From NCBI GenBank assembly GCA_963605425.1, contig CAVCUQ010000006.1, forward strand, positions 1-64,000: 64,000 nt of DNA, given 5' to 3'. A program made the position numbers and the translations under genes. This document shows positions 41,078 through 49,370 of the stretch, one piece after another. Position 1 is the stretch's first letter; every line of letters starts with the position of its first letter. Source of the stretch: JAEELC01 sp963605425 (GTDB taxonomy: Bacteria; Bacillota_I; Bacilli_A; Acholeplasmatales; Anaeroplasmataceae). The notes beneath the pieces are model-generated. The model searched no databases. It had not been told where the DNA came from and saw nothing but the letters and a program-made list of their open reading frames with translations.

Positions 41078-41950
41078 ATGGCAGACTCTTTAAGAGAAGT
41101 AAAAACCCGTATTGATTCTACTAAGAACACTGCTCAAATTACAAAAGCTATGTACATGGTTTCTCAAAGCAAAGTTAAGAGAAGTGAACGTGCATACTTA
41201 AATTATCAAGATTTTATGGAAAACATTAGAACTATTGTAAAGAGCGTTGTAGCTAAATGCGATAACGACTATACTCATCCTCTAATGCAAAGACGTGATA
41301 TCAATAAAGTTGGATATTTACTTATTACATCAGACAAAGGTCTTGCTGGTGCATATAACGCTAATGTATTCAAACTATTAGAAGCTGATATTGCTAAATC
41401 AGGTCTTGATAAAAATGATATATTTGTTTCTGCTGTAGGTAGAAAAGGATATGCTTATATCCAAAAGAAAAAATACAATACTTTAAATGATAGCGCAATT
41501 CTTGTAAGAGATGATGTTATGTTTTCAGATATTGTTCCTATTGCTGAAAAGTTAGTTGAGGCATATGCAGAGAAGAAAATAGATAGACTTGTTATTATCT
41601 ATAATCACTTTGTAAATACTTTAACTCAAGAAACAACATTTATACCATTACTTCCTATCAATGATATTGAAGGAACTAGTAATGGTATTGAATACGAATT
41701 TGAATCAGGTATAAGTAATACACTAGATATGTTACTTCCTCAATATATTGAGGATATGATGTTTGGTGTTATTCTTGATGCAAAGACTTGTGAGCATTGC
41801 TCAAGAATGAATTCAATGCGTAGCGCAACAGATAACGCAGAAGACGTTATTTCAAAATTACAATTATTATATAATAGAGCTCGTCAAAATGTTATTACTA
41901 ATGAATTAATCGACATTATTGGTGGAGCTAATGCGATAGGAGGTAAATAG
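41078..41950 (+). CDS. atpG: F0F1 ATP synthase subunit gamma
   Basis: 290 residues. Gamma is the rotor shaft. The N-terminal helix TRIDSTKNTAQITKAMYMVS and the C-terminal helix EHCSRMNSMRSATDNAEDVI, continuing with RARQNVITNELIDIIGGANA, are the paired coiled coil typical of the family. TSDKGLAGAYNANVF marks the Rossmann-like middle domain. AGGAGG precedes the start, and atpD follows after 2 bp. Confidence 0.97.
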   Translation: MADSLREVKTRIDSTKNTAQITKAMYMVSQSKVKRSERAYLNYQDFMENIRTIVKSVVAKCDNDYTHPLMQRRDINKVGYLLITSDKGLAGAYNANVFKLLEADIAKSGLDKNDIFVSAVGRKGYAYIQKKKYNTLNDSAILVRDDVMFSDIVPIAEKLVEAYAEKKIDRLVIIYNHFVNTLTQETTFIPLLPINDIEGTSNGIEYEFESGISNTLDMLLPQYIEDMMFGVILDAKTCEHCSRMNSMRSATDNAEDVISKLQLLYNRARQNVITNELIDIIGGANAIGGK

Positions 41951-41952
41951 AC

Positions 41953-43368
41953 ATGGACGGAAGAATAGTCGAAGTTAAGGGTCCTGTTGTTGACGTTAAA
42001 TTTGATGGCATCTTACCTAGTATTAATGAAGCCTTAAAAGTTAATGTTTCTAGCAAAGATAACAACGGCGTTGAAATCAATCTAACTCTTGAAGTTGAAC
42101 TTCATGTTGGCGATGGTATCGTACGTTGTATTGCGATGGATTCTACAGATGGTTTAGTTCGTGGAATGAAAGTAGTATCTACAGGCAGTCCTATCACTGT
42201 TCCAGTAGGTAAAGACACTCTAGGACGTATGTTTAACGTACTAGGTGATCCAATTGATAGAGGAACTTCCTTAGATGGTGCACTAAGATCACCAATTCAT
42301 AAAGAAGCTCCAAAACTTGAAGACTTGTCTAATAAAGTAGAAATACTTGAAACTGGTATTAAAGTTATTGACCTTCTTGCCCCATACATCAAAGGTGGTA
42401 AGGTAGGTTTATTCGGTGGTGCCGGTGTTGGTAAGACAGTTCTAATTCAAGAGTTAATCCACAATGTTGCAGAACAACATGGTGGTATCTCAGTATTCAC
42501 AGGTGTTGGTGAACGTACACGTGAAGGTAACGATTTATATTCAGAAATGAAACAATCAGGTGTTATTTCTAAAACAGCCATGGTGTTTGGTCAAATGAAT
42601 GAACCACCAGGAGCTCGTATGAGAGTTGCTCTTTCAGGTTTAACAATGGCAGAACACTTCAGAGATACTGAAAATCAAGATGTATTATTATTTATTGATA
42701 ATATCTTCAGATTTACACAAGCAGGTTCAGAGGTTTCAGCCCTTTTAGGACGTGTACCTTCAGCCGTAGGTTACCAACCTACACTTGCAACTGAAATGGG
42801 TAAATTACAAGAGCGTATTACATCAACAAAGAATGGTTCTATTACATCTATTCAAGCTGTATATGTACCAGCTGATGACTATACAGACCCAGCTCCTGCA
42901 ACAACATTCGCTCACCTTGATGCAACTACAAACCTATCTCGTAAGTTAACTGAGGAAGGTATCTACCCAGCCGTAGATCCACTTGCATCAACTTCAAGAG
43001 CTCTAGCTCCTGAAATTGTAGGTGAAGAACACTATAATGTTGCTCGTCGTGTTCAACAATTAATTCAAAGATATAACGAATTACTTGATATCATCGCTAT
43101 CTTAGGTATGGATGAATTAAGTGAAGATGATAAACTTGTTGTAACTCGTGCTAGAAGAGCTAAATTATTCTTATCTCAAAACATGTTCATTGGTGGACAA
43201 TTCACTGGTATTCCAGGTTCATTTGTTACTGTAAAGGAAACAATTGAAGGATTTAAGGAAATCTTAGATGGTAAGTGCGACGATATGCCAGAAGAAGCAT
43301 TCCGTCTAGTAGGTACTATCGAAGACGCTAGAAAGAAAGCAGCTAAGATAGCTGAAAGCGAAAACTAA
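41953..43368 (+). CDS. atpD: F0F1 ATP synthase subunit beta
   Basis: 471 residues. Beta carries the catalytic sites: P-loop GGAGVGKT (155-162), the catalytic Glu in GVGERTREGNDLY, Walker B in DVLLFIDNIFRFTQAGSEVS, and the hinge PAVDPLASTSR; the DELSEDD segment is also intact. The start follows GGAGG near the end of atpG; its stop overlaps atpC by 1 bp. Confidence 0.98.
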   Translation: MDGRIVEVKGPVVDVKFDGILPSINEALKVNVSSKDNNGVEINLTLEVELHVGDGIVRCIAMDSTDGLVRGMKVVSTGSPITVPVGKDTLGRMFNVLGDPIDRGTSLDGALRSPIHKEAPKLEDLSNKVEILETGIKVIDLLAPYIKGGKVGLFGGAGVGKTVLIQELIHNVAEQHGGISVFTGVGERTREGNDLYSEMKQSGVISKTAMVFGQMNEPPGARMRVALSGLTMAEHFRDTENQDVLLFIDNIFRFTQAGSEVSALLGRVPSAVGYQPTLATEMGKLQERITSTKNGSITSIQAVYVPADDYTDPAPATTFAHLDATTNLSRKLTEEGIYPAVDPLASTSRALAPEIVGEEHYNVARRVQQLIQRYNELLDIIAILGMDELSEDDKLVVTRARRAKLFLSQNMFIGGQFTGIPGSFVTVKETIEGFKEILDGKCDDMPEEAFRLVGTIEDARKKAAKIAESEN

Positions 43369-43757
43369 TGAATATTGTTGTTTCAACCCACCAAGGACAA
43401 TTATTGAGTGACGAAGTTGACTACGTTGTATGCAATGCCGATAATGGTGAATTTGCAATCATGAAGAATCATATCCCTACCATTGCAGTTATTAAGGACG
43501 GATACATTAAGCTTGTTTTAAATAAGCAAAATGTCTTTGTCGCTATCAATAATGGTGTACTTGAATTTAGTAATAATAAAGTAAACGTTATTGCTCAAAT
43601 AGCTGCCGTAGGAAATGATCTTGCAGGCGTTAAGGCTAACTTACAAAAGATAATTAAAGAAACTCTAGAATCTAATAGACAAGACTCAGTAGATTTCACG
43701 GAAAAGGAAAGAGACTTAGTTAGAAATATTAGAGACTCTAAAGCAGGAAGTCTATAA
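43368..43757 (+). CDS. atpC: F0F1 ATP synthase subunit epsilon
   Basis: 129 residues. Epsilon sits at the foot of the central stalk and can inhibit ATP hydrolysis. The N-terminal beta sandwich is recognised by VVCNADNGEFAIMKNHIPTI (canonical G(E)xGxxxGHxP; the usual Gly of G-E-x-G is shifted to NGEFAIMKNH) and by VAINNGVLEFSNNKVNVIAQ. A shortened C-terminal helical hairpin follows. It is the last gene of the atp operon and is followed by a strong terminator. Confidence 0.93.
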   Translation: MNIVVSTHQGQLLSDEVDYVVCNADNGEFAIMKNHIPTIAVIKDGYIKLVLNKQNVFVAINNGVLEFSNNKVNVIAQIAAVGNDLAGVKANLQKIIKETLESNRQDSVDFTEKERDLVRNIRDSKAGSL

Positions 43758-43758
43758 T

Positions 43759-43800
43759 TAAAAAGGATTTATAAGAAATAAAACTTATAAATCCTTTTAT
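43759..43800. terminator. Bidirectional terminator between atpC and the YigZ-like gene
   Basis: A 15-bp perfect stem (AAAAGGATTTATAAG at 43761-43775, CTTATAAATCCTTTT at 43784-43798) ends in T residues on both strands. It serves both the atp operon and the convergent minus-strand gene. Confidence 0.92.
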
Positions 43801-44414
43801 TATGCTTTTTTAATACCATCATAAATATTATCAATTATAAAGAGACCTTTTCCTCTTGTTACATTATTAAATAATATTTTAAAGTCATCAACTAAATCTA
43901 GAGAGATACCAAGAGTAATATCAATTGTTTGAGCAAATCTAGATGATATTACATCAAACTTCTTTAATTCATCTTCTAGCAGGCTATATGAAGGGTAATC
44001 AACACTAATAATTACCTTTTGCAGTTTTGTCATTTCATATAGAGTAGTATTTTTTAAAGCTTCTATTACTGAATTAGAATAAGCTCTAACAAGACCTCCT
44101 GCCCCAAGCAAAGTACCACCAAAGTATCTTGTCGTAACAGCCAGTACATTAGTTAAGTTATTTTTTTCAAGTACATTAAGCATAGGCATACCCGCTGTTT
44201 TACTAGGCTCGCCGTCATCACTTGATTTCTTTATTTCAGCCATAGAGCCTAAAATATAGGCATAACAGTTATGAGTTGCGTCAAAGTATTTCTTTCTAAG
44301 AGAAGCTAAGGCAGTATTAATATCATTTATAGATTTAACAGGAATTAAAGTAGTAATAAATCTAGATTTTTCTATTACTATTTCATTTTCTGATATATTA
44401 TTTATTGTTTTCAT
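43800..44414 (-). CDS. YigZ/IMPACT family protein
   Basis: 204 residues from the chosen start at 44414 (MKTINNISENEIV); AGGTG lies 9 bp upstream. The IMPACT N-terminal domain is clear: EIVIEKSRFITTLIPV, then ATHNCYAYILG, KKSSDDGEPSKTAGMPML and the RYFGGTLLGAGGLVRAYS block. A C-terminal ferredoxin-like DUF1949 domain follows. The biochemical role is not settled; a link to translation or stress is suggested for the family. It is monocistronic and divergent from the DegV gene. Confidence 0.92.
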   Translation of the reverse strand: MKTINNISENEIVIEKSRFITTLIPVKSINDINTALASLRKKYFDATHNCYAYILGSMAEIKKSSDDGEPSKTAGMPMLNVLEKNNLTNVLAVTTRYFGGTLLGAGGLVRAYSNSVIEALKNTTLYEMTKLQKVIISVDYPSYSLLEDELKKFDVISSRFAQTIDITLGISLDLVDDFKILFNNVTRGKGLFIIDNIYDGIKKA

Positions 44415-44461
44415 TATAATCACCTAAATTTATTATATCAAAAAGCAATTTTAGTTGAAAG

Positions 44462-44490
44462 TTGATTAAACAGTGTATTTATAATATAAT
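44462..44490 (+). promoter_or_regulatory. Promoter of the DegV-cca-yhaM operon
   Basis: TTGATT (44462-44467), 17 bp, TATAAT (44485-44490), about 30 bp before the DegV start. Confidence 0.7.
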
Positions 44491-44521
44491 TAATTGATAT
44501 TTTTTATAAAGGGTGAATTAT

Positions 44522-45373
44522 ATGAAGCGTATAGTTTGTACTACATCTACATCATGTTTAGATTATTATAATTTTAATTTTGATATAAGAACAATTAGAA
44601 TAAAGATTGATATGGGAGACCATGAATTAAAGGATGATGGAACTGAGATTAAAGCAGATGAATTCTATAAGAAGATGGAAGAAAATAAAAAACTTGTTCC
44701 TCGTACTAGTCAGCCTAGTTTAGGATCTTTAATTAAGTTCTTTGAAGATCTAGCTGATGAAGGATACGAAGAAGCTATTGTTACAACTATTTCATCTAAA
44801 TTATCTGGAACATATAATGCAATCTGTCAAGCAAGCGATATCTTAAAGGATACTATTAAAATTGTTCCGTTTGATACTAAAACAGTATGTTTTAACGAAG
44901 GATATTTTGCACTTACTGCAGCTAGTATGATTCAAAATAACAGAACTACCGATGACATTATAGCTAGACTTGAATATTTAAGAAAAAATGTAAGAATTTT
45001 CTTTGCAGTTGATAGTTTGGAATGCTTAGTAAAGAACGGCAGATTAACCAATGCTCAAGGTTTCTTAGGTAAAATATTAAAGATAAAACCATTACTTGAA
45101 GTTAAAGATGATGGTACTATTGAGGCAGTTGAAACAACACGTACAACAAAGAAAGCCTTAGAACGTTTAGGTACATATTTAAATGAATATGTAAAAGGAC
45201 ATGATTATTATGCATATATTGTCTATACAGGTTCTGATCTAAAAGAATATTTTATCGATGTACTTAAGAATAAATTTAATTTAACTAATTTAGATGAACG
45301 CCCATGCTCACCTGTTGTAGGATGCCATGTAGGTCCTAACGCAATCGGTCTTGGTGTATTCTTGAAAGATTAA
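44522..45373 (+). CDS. DegV family fatty-acid-binding protein
   Basis: 283 residues from ATG 44522, with AAAGGGTG upstream (a GTG at 44513 is the alternative). DegV proteins bind a fatty acid and act as the FakB subunit of fatty acid kinase in Firmicutes, feeding exogenous fatty acids to phospholipid synthesis. Family segments seen are the lipid-pocket region PRTSQPSLGSL, the TTISSKLSGTYNAI block, FFAVDSLECLVKNGRL and the C-terminal PVVGCHVGPNAIGLG. No FakA kinase is in the window. It starts a three-gene operon with the tRNA nucleotidyltransferase and YhaM genes. Confidence 0.92.
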   Translation: MKRIVCTTSTSCLDYYNFNFDIRTIRIKIDMGDHELKDDGTEIKADEFYKKMEENKKLVPRTSQPSLGSLIKFFEDLADEGYEEAIVTTISSKLSGTYNAICQASDILKDTIKIVPFDTKTVCFNEGYFALTAASMIQNNRTTDDIIARLEYLRKNVRIFFAVDSLECLVKNGRLTNAQGFLGKILKIKPLLEVKDDGTIEAVETTRTTKKALERLGTYLNEYVKGHDYYAYIVYTGSDLKEYFIDVLKNKFNLTNLDERPCSPVVGCHVGPNAIGLGVFLKD

Positions 45374-45393
45374 ATTAATAAAAAGGAGGGTTT

Positions 45394-46527
45394 ATGGATA
45401 ACTATTTTGTGGCTGCTATAAAGTTAATAAAAGTTATTAAATCTCACTCCTTTGAAGCTTTTATTGTAGGTGGATATGTAAGAGATTATTTACTTAAATC
45501 AAGTCCTTTAGATATTGATATCACAACTAATGCTCTGCCTAGTGATATAAGTTCTATGTTTAAGAAAGTTATTCCTACAGGAATTAAATTTGAAGGAGTA
45601 ACAGTCTTATATGAAGGTTATTCTTTTGAAGTTACAACCTTTAGAAAAGATATATCTTATTATGATCATAGACATCCTACCTGTGCTTATGCTTCTTGCT
45701 TAGAAGAAGATCTATCTAGAAGAGATTTTACAATTAATGCAATGGCATTAGATGAAAACTTAAATCTTATTGATTTATATCATGGTCTTGATGATTTAAA
45801 TAATAAGATAATAAGAACAGTAGGAGATGCAAATATAAGGTTTTATGAAGATGCCTTAAGAATGCTTAGAGCCTTTTATTTTGCAAGTAAACTTAATTTT
45901 GATATTGAATCTAATACCTTACAAGGTATTGAAAACAATGCTAAGTATTTAGAAAATATATCAGGAGAACGTATCTATCAAGAATTAAAGAAGATGTTTA
46001 ATTCTCTTTATTTACTTAAAGGATTAAATTATTTAGCTAAATCAAAAATATTAGATTATCTTCCTAGTTTAAAGAAGGCTACCATATTACTTACTACTTT
46101 AGATAAAAAGGTAAGTTTTATAGAATATCTTGCTTTAGGTTTTTATTTAGAAGGATATTCTAATAGATACAAACTTTCGAGTAAAGAAAGTAAGGATATA
46201 AAATCAATCATTACTTTAATAGATATGGATTTTAATAATTATACCTTATTTACAAATTCTTATTCTAATTTAACAATGGCTAATAATTTAAAAGAAATAT
46301 TAAATAAATCATTCTTAAGTGATTTAGATACTAGATATAATAATTTAATTATTAAAGATAAAAAAGAATTAGATATTAAAGCAGAAGATATTATAGAGTT
46401 AGGATATAATGGTAAAGATATTGGAACTATTCTAGATAAACTTTATCATTTAGTATTAGATAACAATGTATTAAATAATAAAGCAGATATTATTAAATAT
46501 ATAAAAGGAGGAAAAATAAATGGATAG
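45394..46527 (+). CDS. cca: CCA tRNA nucleotidyltransferase (or poly(A) polymerase family)
   Basis: 377 residues of a class II nucleotidyltransferase. The head domain has FIVGGYVRDYL (24-34), the metal-binding Asp pair D40/D42 in PLDIDITTNA, and RRDFTINAMALDE. The SGERIYQELKKMF helix is the family's next landmark. It adds or repairs the 3' CCA end of tRNAs. Both tRNAs in this window already encode CCA, so repair would be its main job for them. It overlaps YhaM by 8 bp. No HD domain is seen. Whether it adds CCA or only A cannot be told from motifs alone. Confidence 0.88.
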   Translation: MDNYFVAAIKLIKVIKSHSFEAFIVGGYVRDYLLKSSPLDIDITTNALPSDISSMFKKVIPTGIKFEGVTVLYEGYSFEVTTFRKDISYYDHRHPTCAYASCLEEDLSRRDFTINAMALDENLNLIDLYHGLDDLNNKIIRTVGDANIRFYEDALRMLRAFYFASKLNFDIESNTLQGIENNAKYLENISGERIYQELKKMFNSLYLLKGLNYLAKSKILDYLPSLKKATILLTTLDKKVSFIEYLALGFYLEGYSNRYKLSSKESKDIKSIITLIDMDFNNYTLFTNSYSNLTMANNLKEILNKSFLSDLDTRYNNLIIKDKKELDIKAEDIIELGYNGKDIGTILDKLYHLVLDNNVLNNKADIIKYIKGGKING

Positions 46528-47428
46528 TGCAATTAAAAAAAGCGTAATCTATGGTCGTGTTAAAGGTGTTAATACTAGTGATAGTATTTATAACATTACA
46601 GTAGAACTTGCTAATAAGACTATAATGAATTTAAAGACTGATAAGAAATATGATTTAAAACAAGGATATATCTATGAATTTGATATAGCTCAAAATACAA
46701 ATTCAGAACGACTTGTAGCTTTTATCATGAACTTAAGAAGTTTGATTGAAATAGAAGATATTAATGTAGTAGATAGAGTATATAGAGAATTTGATTCTTC
46801 TAATCCTAGTGATTTAAAATTATTAAAAGATACTATCTATAATTATATTAATAAAATAGATAATAAAATTTTACATGATATTACCTTAAGACTAGTTGAA
46901 ATACATTATGATAAGTTCTTTATCTACCCTGCCGCTACTCGCATGCATCACAATTATGTAGGAGGACTTGCTTATCACACTACAGGAATGCTAGAACTAG
47001 CTGATGGTTTCTTAAAAACATATTCTTATTTAAATAAGGACTATTTATATAGTGGTATTATTTTACATGACTTAGGTAAGATACTTGAATTTACTGGTGT
47101 AGAAAATACTGAATATACATTAAAAGGACAATTACTAGGACATCTTGTAATGGGTTCTATATTTATTAATGATGTAGCTAAAGAATTACATGTTGAAGAT
47201 AGTGAAGAAGTATTAATCTTAGAACACATGGTTTTATCTCATCATGGTCTTCCTCAATTTGGTGCTTGTAAGAAACCTCAAACTGCTGAAGCTGAAGTGT
47301 TATGGTATATTGATACACTTGATTCTAAACTTAGAGTTTTAGGTGAAGTACTTGAAAACACTGAAACAGGTGCTTTTACTGACACTATTGGAGTACTTGA
47401 TAAAACTAAATTCTATAAACATAAATAA
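46520..47428 (+). CDS. yhaM: 3'-5' exoribonuclease YhaM (OB and HD domains)
   Basis: 302 residues. An N-terminal OB-fold nucleic-acid-binding domain (about 8-75) is followed by an HD hydrolase domain (about 130-290). The metal ligands are in MHHNYVGGLAYHTTGM and in LHDLGKI, with more His in LVMGSIF and ILEHMVLSHHG. YhaM degrades RNA and short DNA from the 3' end. Placement after the tRNA nucleotidyltransferase gene, with an 8-bp overlap, suits a role in RNA 3'-end turnover. A very strong terminator follows directly. Confidence 0.93.
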   Translation: MDSAIKKSVIYGRVKGVNTSDSIYNITVELANKTIMNLKTDKKYDLKQGYIYEFDIAQNTNSERLVAFIMNLRSLIEIEDINVVDRVYREFDSSNPSDLKLLKDTIYNYINKIDNKILHDITLRLVEIHYDKFFIYPAATRMHHNYVGGLAYHTTGMLELADGFLKTYSYLNKDYLYSGIILHDLGKILEFTGVENTEYTLKGQLLGHLVMGSIFINDVAKELHVEDSEEVLILEHMVLSHHGLPQFGACKKPQTAEAEVLWYIDTLDSKLRVLGEVLENTETGAFTDTIGVLDKTKFYKHK

Positions 47429-47429
47429 G

Positions 47430-47453
47430 TCTAGGTTTAAACCTAGATTTTTT
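47430..47453 (+). terminator. Terminator of the DegV-cca-yhaM operon
   Basis: TCTAGGTTT and AAACCTAGA (47430-47447) form an uninterrupted palindrome followed by six T residues. Confidence 0.85.
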
Positions 47454-47465
47454 ATTGCATCTTAA

Positions 47466-47494
47466 TTGTTTTTAAAGATAATATGAATTATAAT
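47466..47494 (+). promoter_or_regulatory. Promoter of the ABC exporter gene
   Basis: TTGTTT (47466-47471), 17 bp, TATAAT (47489-47494), 31 bp before the start at 47525. Confidence 0.65.
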
Positions 47495-47524
47495 TTTAAA
47501 AATAATTTTTAAGGAGTGATGTTG

Positions 47525-49264
47525 ATGTTTAAAAGATTTGTTTCTTATTATAAACCTTATAAGGTGATGTTTGCGCTTGACATGCTAGCGTCCCTTCTAA
47601 TAGCGATTATCGGTATGGGATATCCTATCTTAACTAATAAGATTTTACGCTCTATTGTACCAAGTGTTGAACTTAGTCAAAATGATAAAATTAAGTGGAT
47701 TATTATTTTAGGTATTTGTTTACTATTATGTTACATAGTAAGAATGTTTTTACGTTACTTTGTTCAATATTACGGTCATGTAATCGGTGTTAAGATGCAA
47801 GCTGATATGAGACGTGATATGTTTAAGAAATTAGAAAGATTACCTTTTTCATATTATGATGAAAATGAAACAGGTAAGATTATGAGCAGAATGACTAATG
47901 ATTTAATGGAAGTATCAGAACTTGCTCACCATGGACCTGAAAATTTCTTTATTTGTGGTATTACCTTAATATTATCATTTGCTTATTTATTATATATTGA
48001 ATGGCGTTTTGCATTAATTTTACTTCTTTGTGTTCCTTTACTTGTTATAGTAACACTTGTAATGCGTAAAAAAATGAACCACGCATTTACTGAAACTAGA
48101 AAGAGTGTAGCTGAAATTAACGCATCTTTAGAATCATCTATTACTGGTATTAGAGTAACTAAAGCATTTACTAATTCTGAGATTGAAGAAGAAAAGTTTG
48201 AAGTAGGTAATAAAAACTTTGTTAAACATAGAAGTGTAGCTTATAAAGCAATGGGTGCCTTTTCTAGTTCTACTCAGTTTATAACAGATTTATTTAATGT
48301 AGTATTACTTGTAGTAGGAGGACTTTTATGTATCCTTGACTCTAGTAACTTTACAGTATCTGAATATGTTACATTTGTAGTAAGTGTTTCTATCTTTATT
48401 ACTCCTTTAACTACTTTAATCAATTTTACTGAACAATATCAAAATGGTGTTACAGGATTTAAGAGATTTACTGAAATACTTGATGAAAAAGAAGAAGAGG
48501 AAGCAAAAGACGCAATAGAAACATCTCGTCTTAAAGGTGATATTAAGTTTGAACATGTATCATTTGATTATGAAACTACTAAAGGTGTATTAAAAGATAT
48601 TTCCTTTGAAATTAAAGAAGGAACAACTGTAGCACTAGTAGGTTCTTCAGGTGGCGGTAAAACTACTATTTGTCATTTAATACCTTTATTTTATAAACCT
48701 ACAAGTGGAAAAATAACAATTGATGATATTGATGTAACGAAGATGACATTTAATTCTTTAAGAAAAAATATCGGTATCGTACAACAAGATGTATTCTTAT
48801 TTAATGGTACACTTCTTGAAAATGTTAAATATGGTAAGAGTGACGCAACTATAGATGAGGTCATTGAAGCTTGTAAGAATGCAAATATTCATGACTATAT
48901 AATGTCTCTTCCACTAAAGTATGATACTCCTATTGGTGAAAGAGGCGTAAAACTATCAGGTGGTCAAAAACAAAGATTATCAATAGCTCGTGTATTCCTT
49001 AAAAATCCTAGTATCTTAATATTAGATGAAGCTACAAGTGCACTTGATAATGCAACTGAAGCTATTATTCAAGAATCTTTAGATAGATTACTTAAAGGTA
49101 GAACTACTCTAATTGTAGCTCATAGATTATCTACTATTAAAAACGCAGACGTAATCTATGTTATTGATAAGGGTGAACTTATTGAAAAGGGAAGCCACAA
49201 TGAACTTATAACTAAAACAAATGGTGAATATAAAAAACTTTATGAGAGTCAATTTAGAAACTAA
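47525..49264 (+). CDS. ABC exporter (fused membrane and ATPase domains)
   Basis: 579 residues from ATG 47525, chosen because AAGGAG ends 8 bp upstream; earlier in-frame starts sit too close. An N-terminal type IV exporter membrane domain with six segments (about 15-300) has the coupling segment LPFSYYDENETGKIMSRMTN. A C-terminal ATPase follows: Walker A GSSGGGKT, Q-loop IVQQDVFLFNGT, signature LSGGQKQR, Walker B/D-loop LILDEATSALDNAT and switch His AHRLST. Substrates of such half-transporters include lipids, drugs and peptides. No second half gene is adjacent, so it likely works as a homodimer. Two giant PrsA-like lipoprotein genes follow from a separate promoter. Confidence 0.93.
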   Translation: MFKRFVSYYKPYKVMFALDMLASLLIAIIGMGYPILTNKILRSIVPSVELSQNDKIKWIIILGICLLLCYIVRMFLRYFVQYYGHVIGVKMQADMRRDMFKKLERLPFSYYDENETGKIMSRMTNDLMEVSELAHHGPENFFICGITLILSFAYLLYIEWRFALILLLCVPLLVIVTLVMRKKMNHAFTETRKSVAEINASLESSITGIRVTKAFTNSEIEEEKFEVGNKNFVKHRSVAYKAMGAFSSSTQFITDLFNVVLLVVGGLLCILDSSNFTVSEYVTFVVSVSIFITPLTTLINFTEQYQNGVTGFKRFTEILDEKEEEEAKDAIETSRLKGDIKFEHVSFDYETTKGVLKDISFEIKEGTTVALVGSSGGGKTTICHLIPLFYKPTSGKITIDDIDVTKMTFNSLRKNIGIVQQDVFLFNGTLLENVKYGKSDATIDEVIEACKNANIHDYIMSLPLKYDTPIGERGVKLSGGQKQRLSIARVFLKNPSILILDEATSALDNATEAIIQESLDRLLKGRTTLIVAHRLSTIKNADVIYVIDKGELIEKGSHNELITKTNGEYKKLYESQFRN

Positions 49265-49303
49265 TAATTAAGCTCCTCTATTTGTTTTCGCACTTATTGC
49301 AAT

Positions 49304-49331
49304 TTGACGTATTAAATGATATGATTATACT
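49304..49331 (+). promoter_or_regulatory. Promoter of the giant lipoprotein pair
   Basis: TTGACG (49304-49309), a 16-bp spacer and TATACT (49326-49331), 39 bp before the start at 49371. Confidence 0.6.
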
Positions 49332-49370
49332 TGCATTGATTTATATAATTTTGTAAAAAGGAGACTTAAT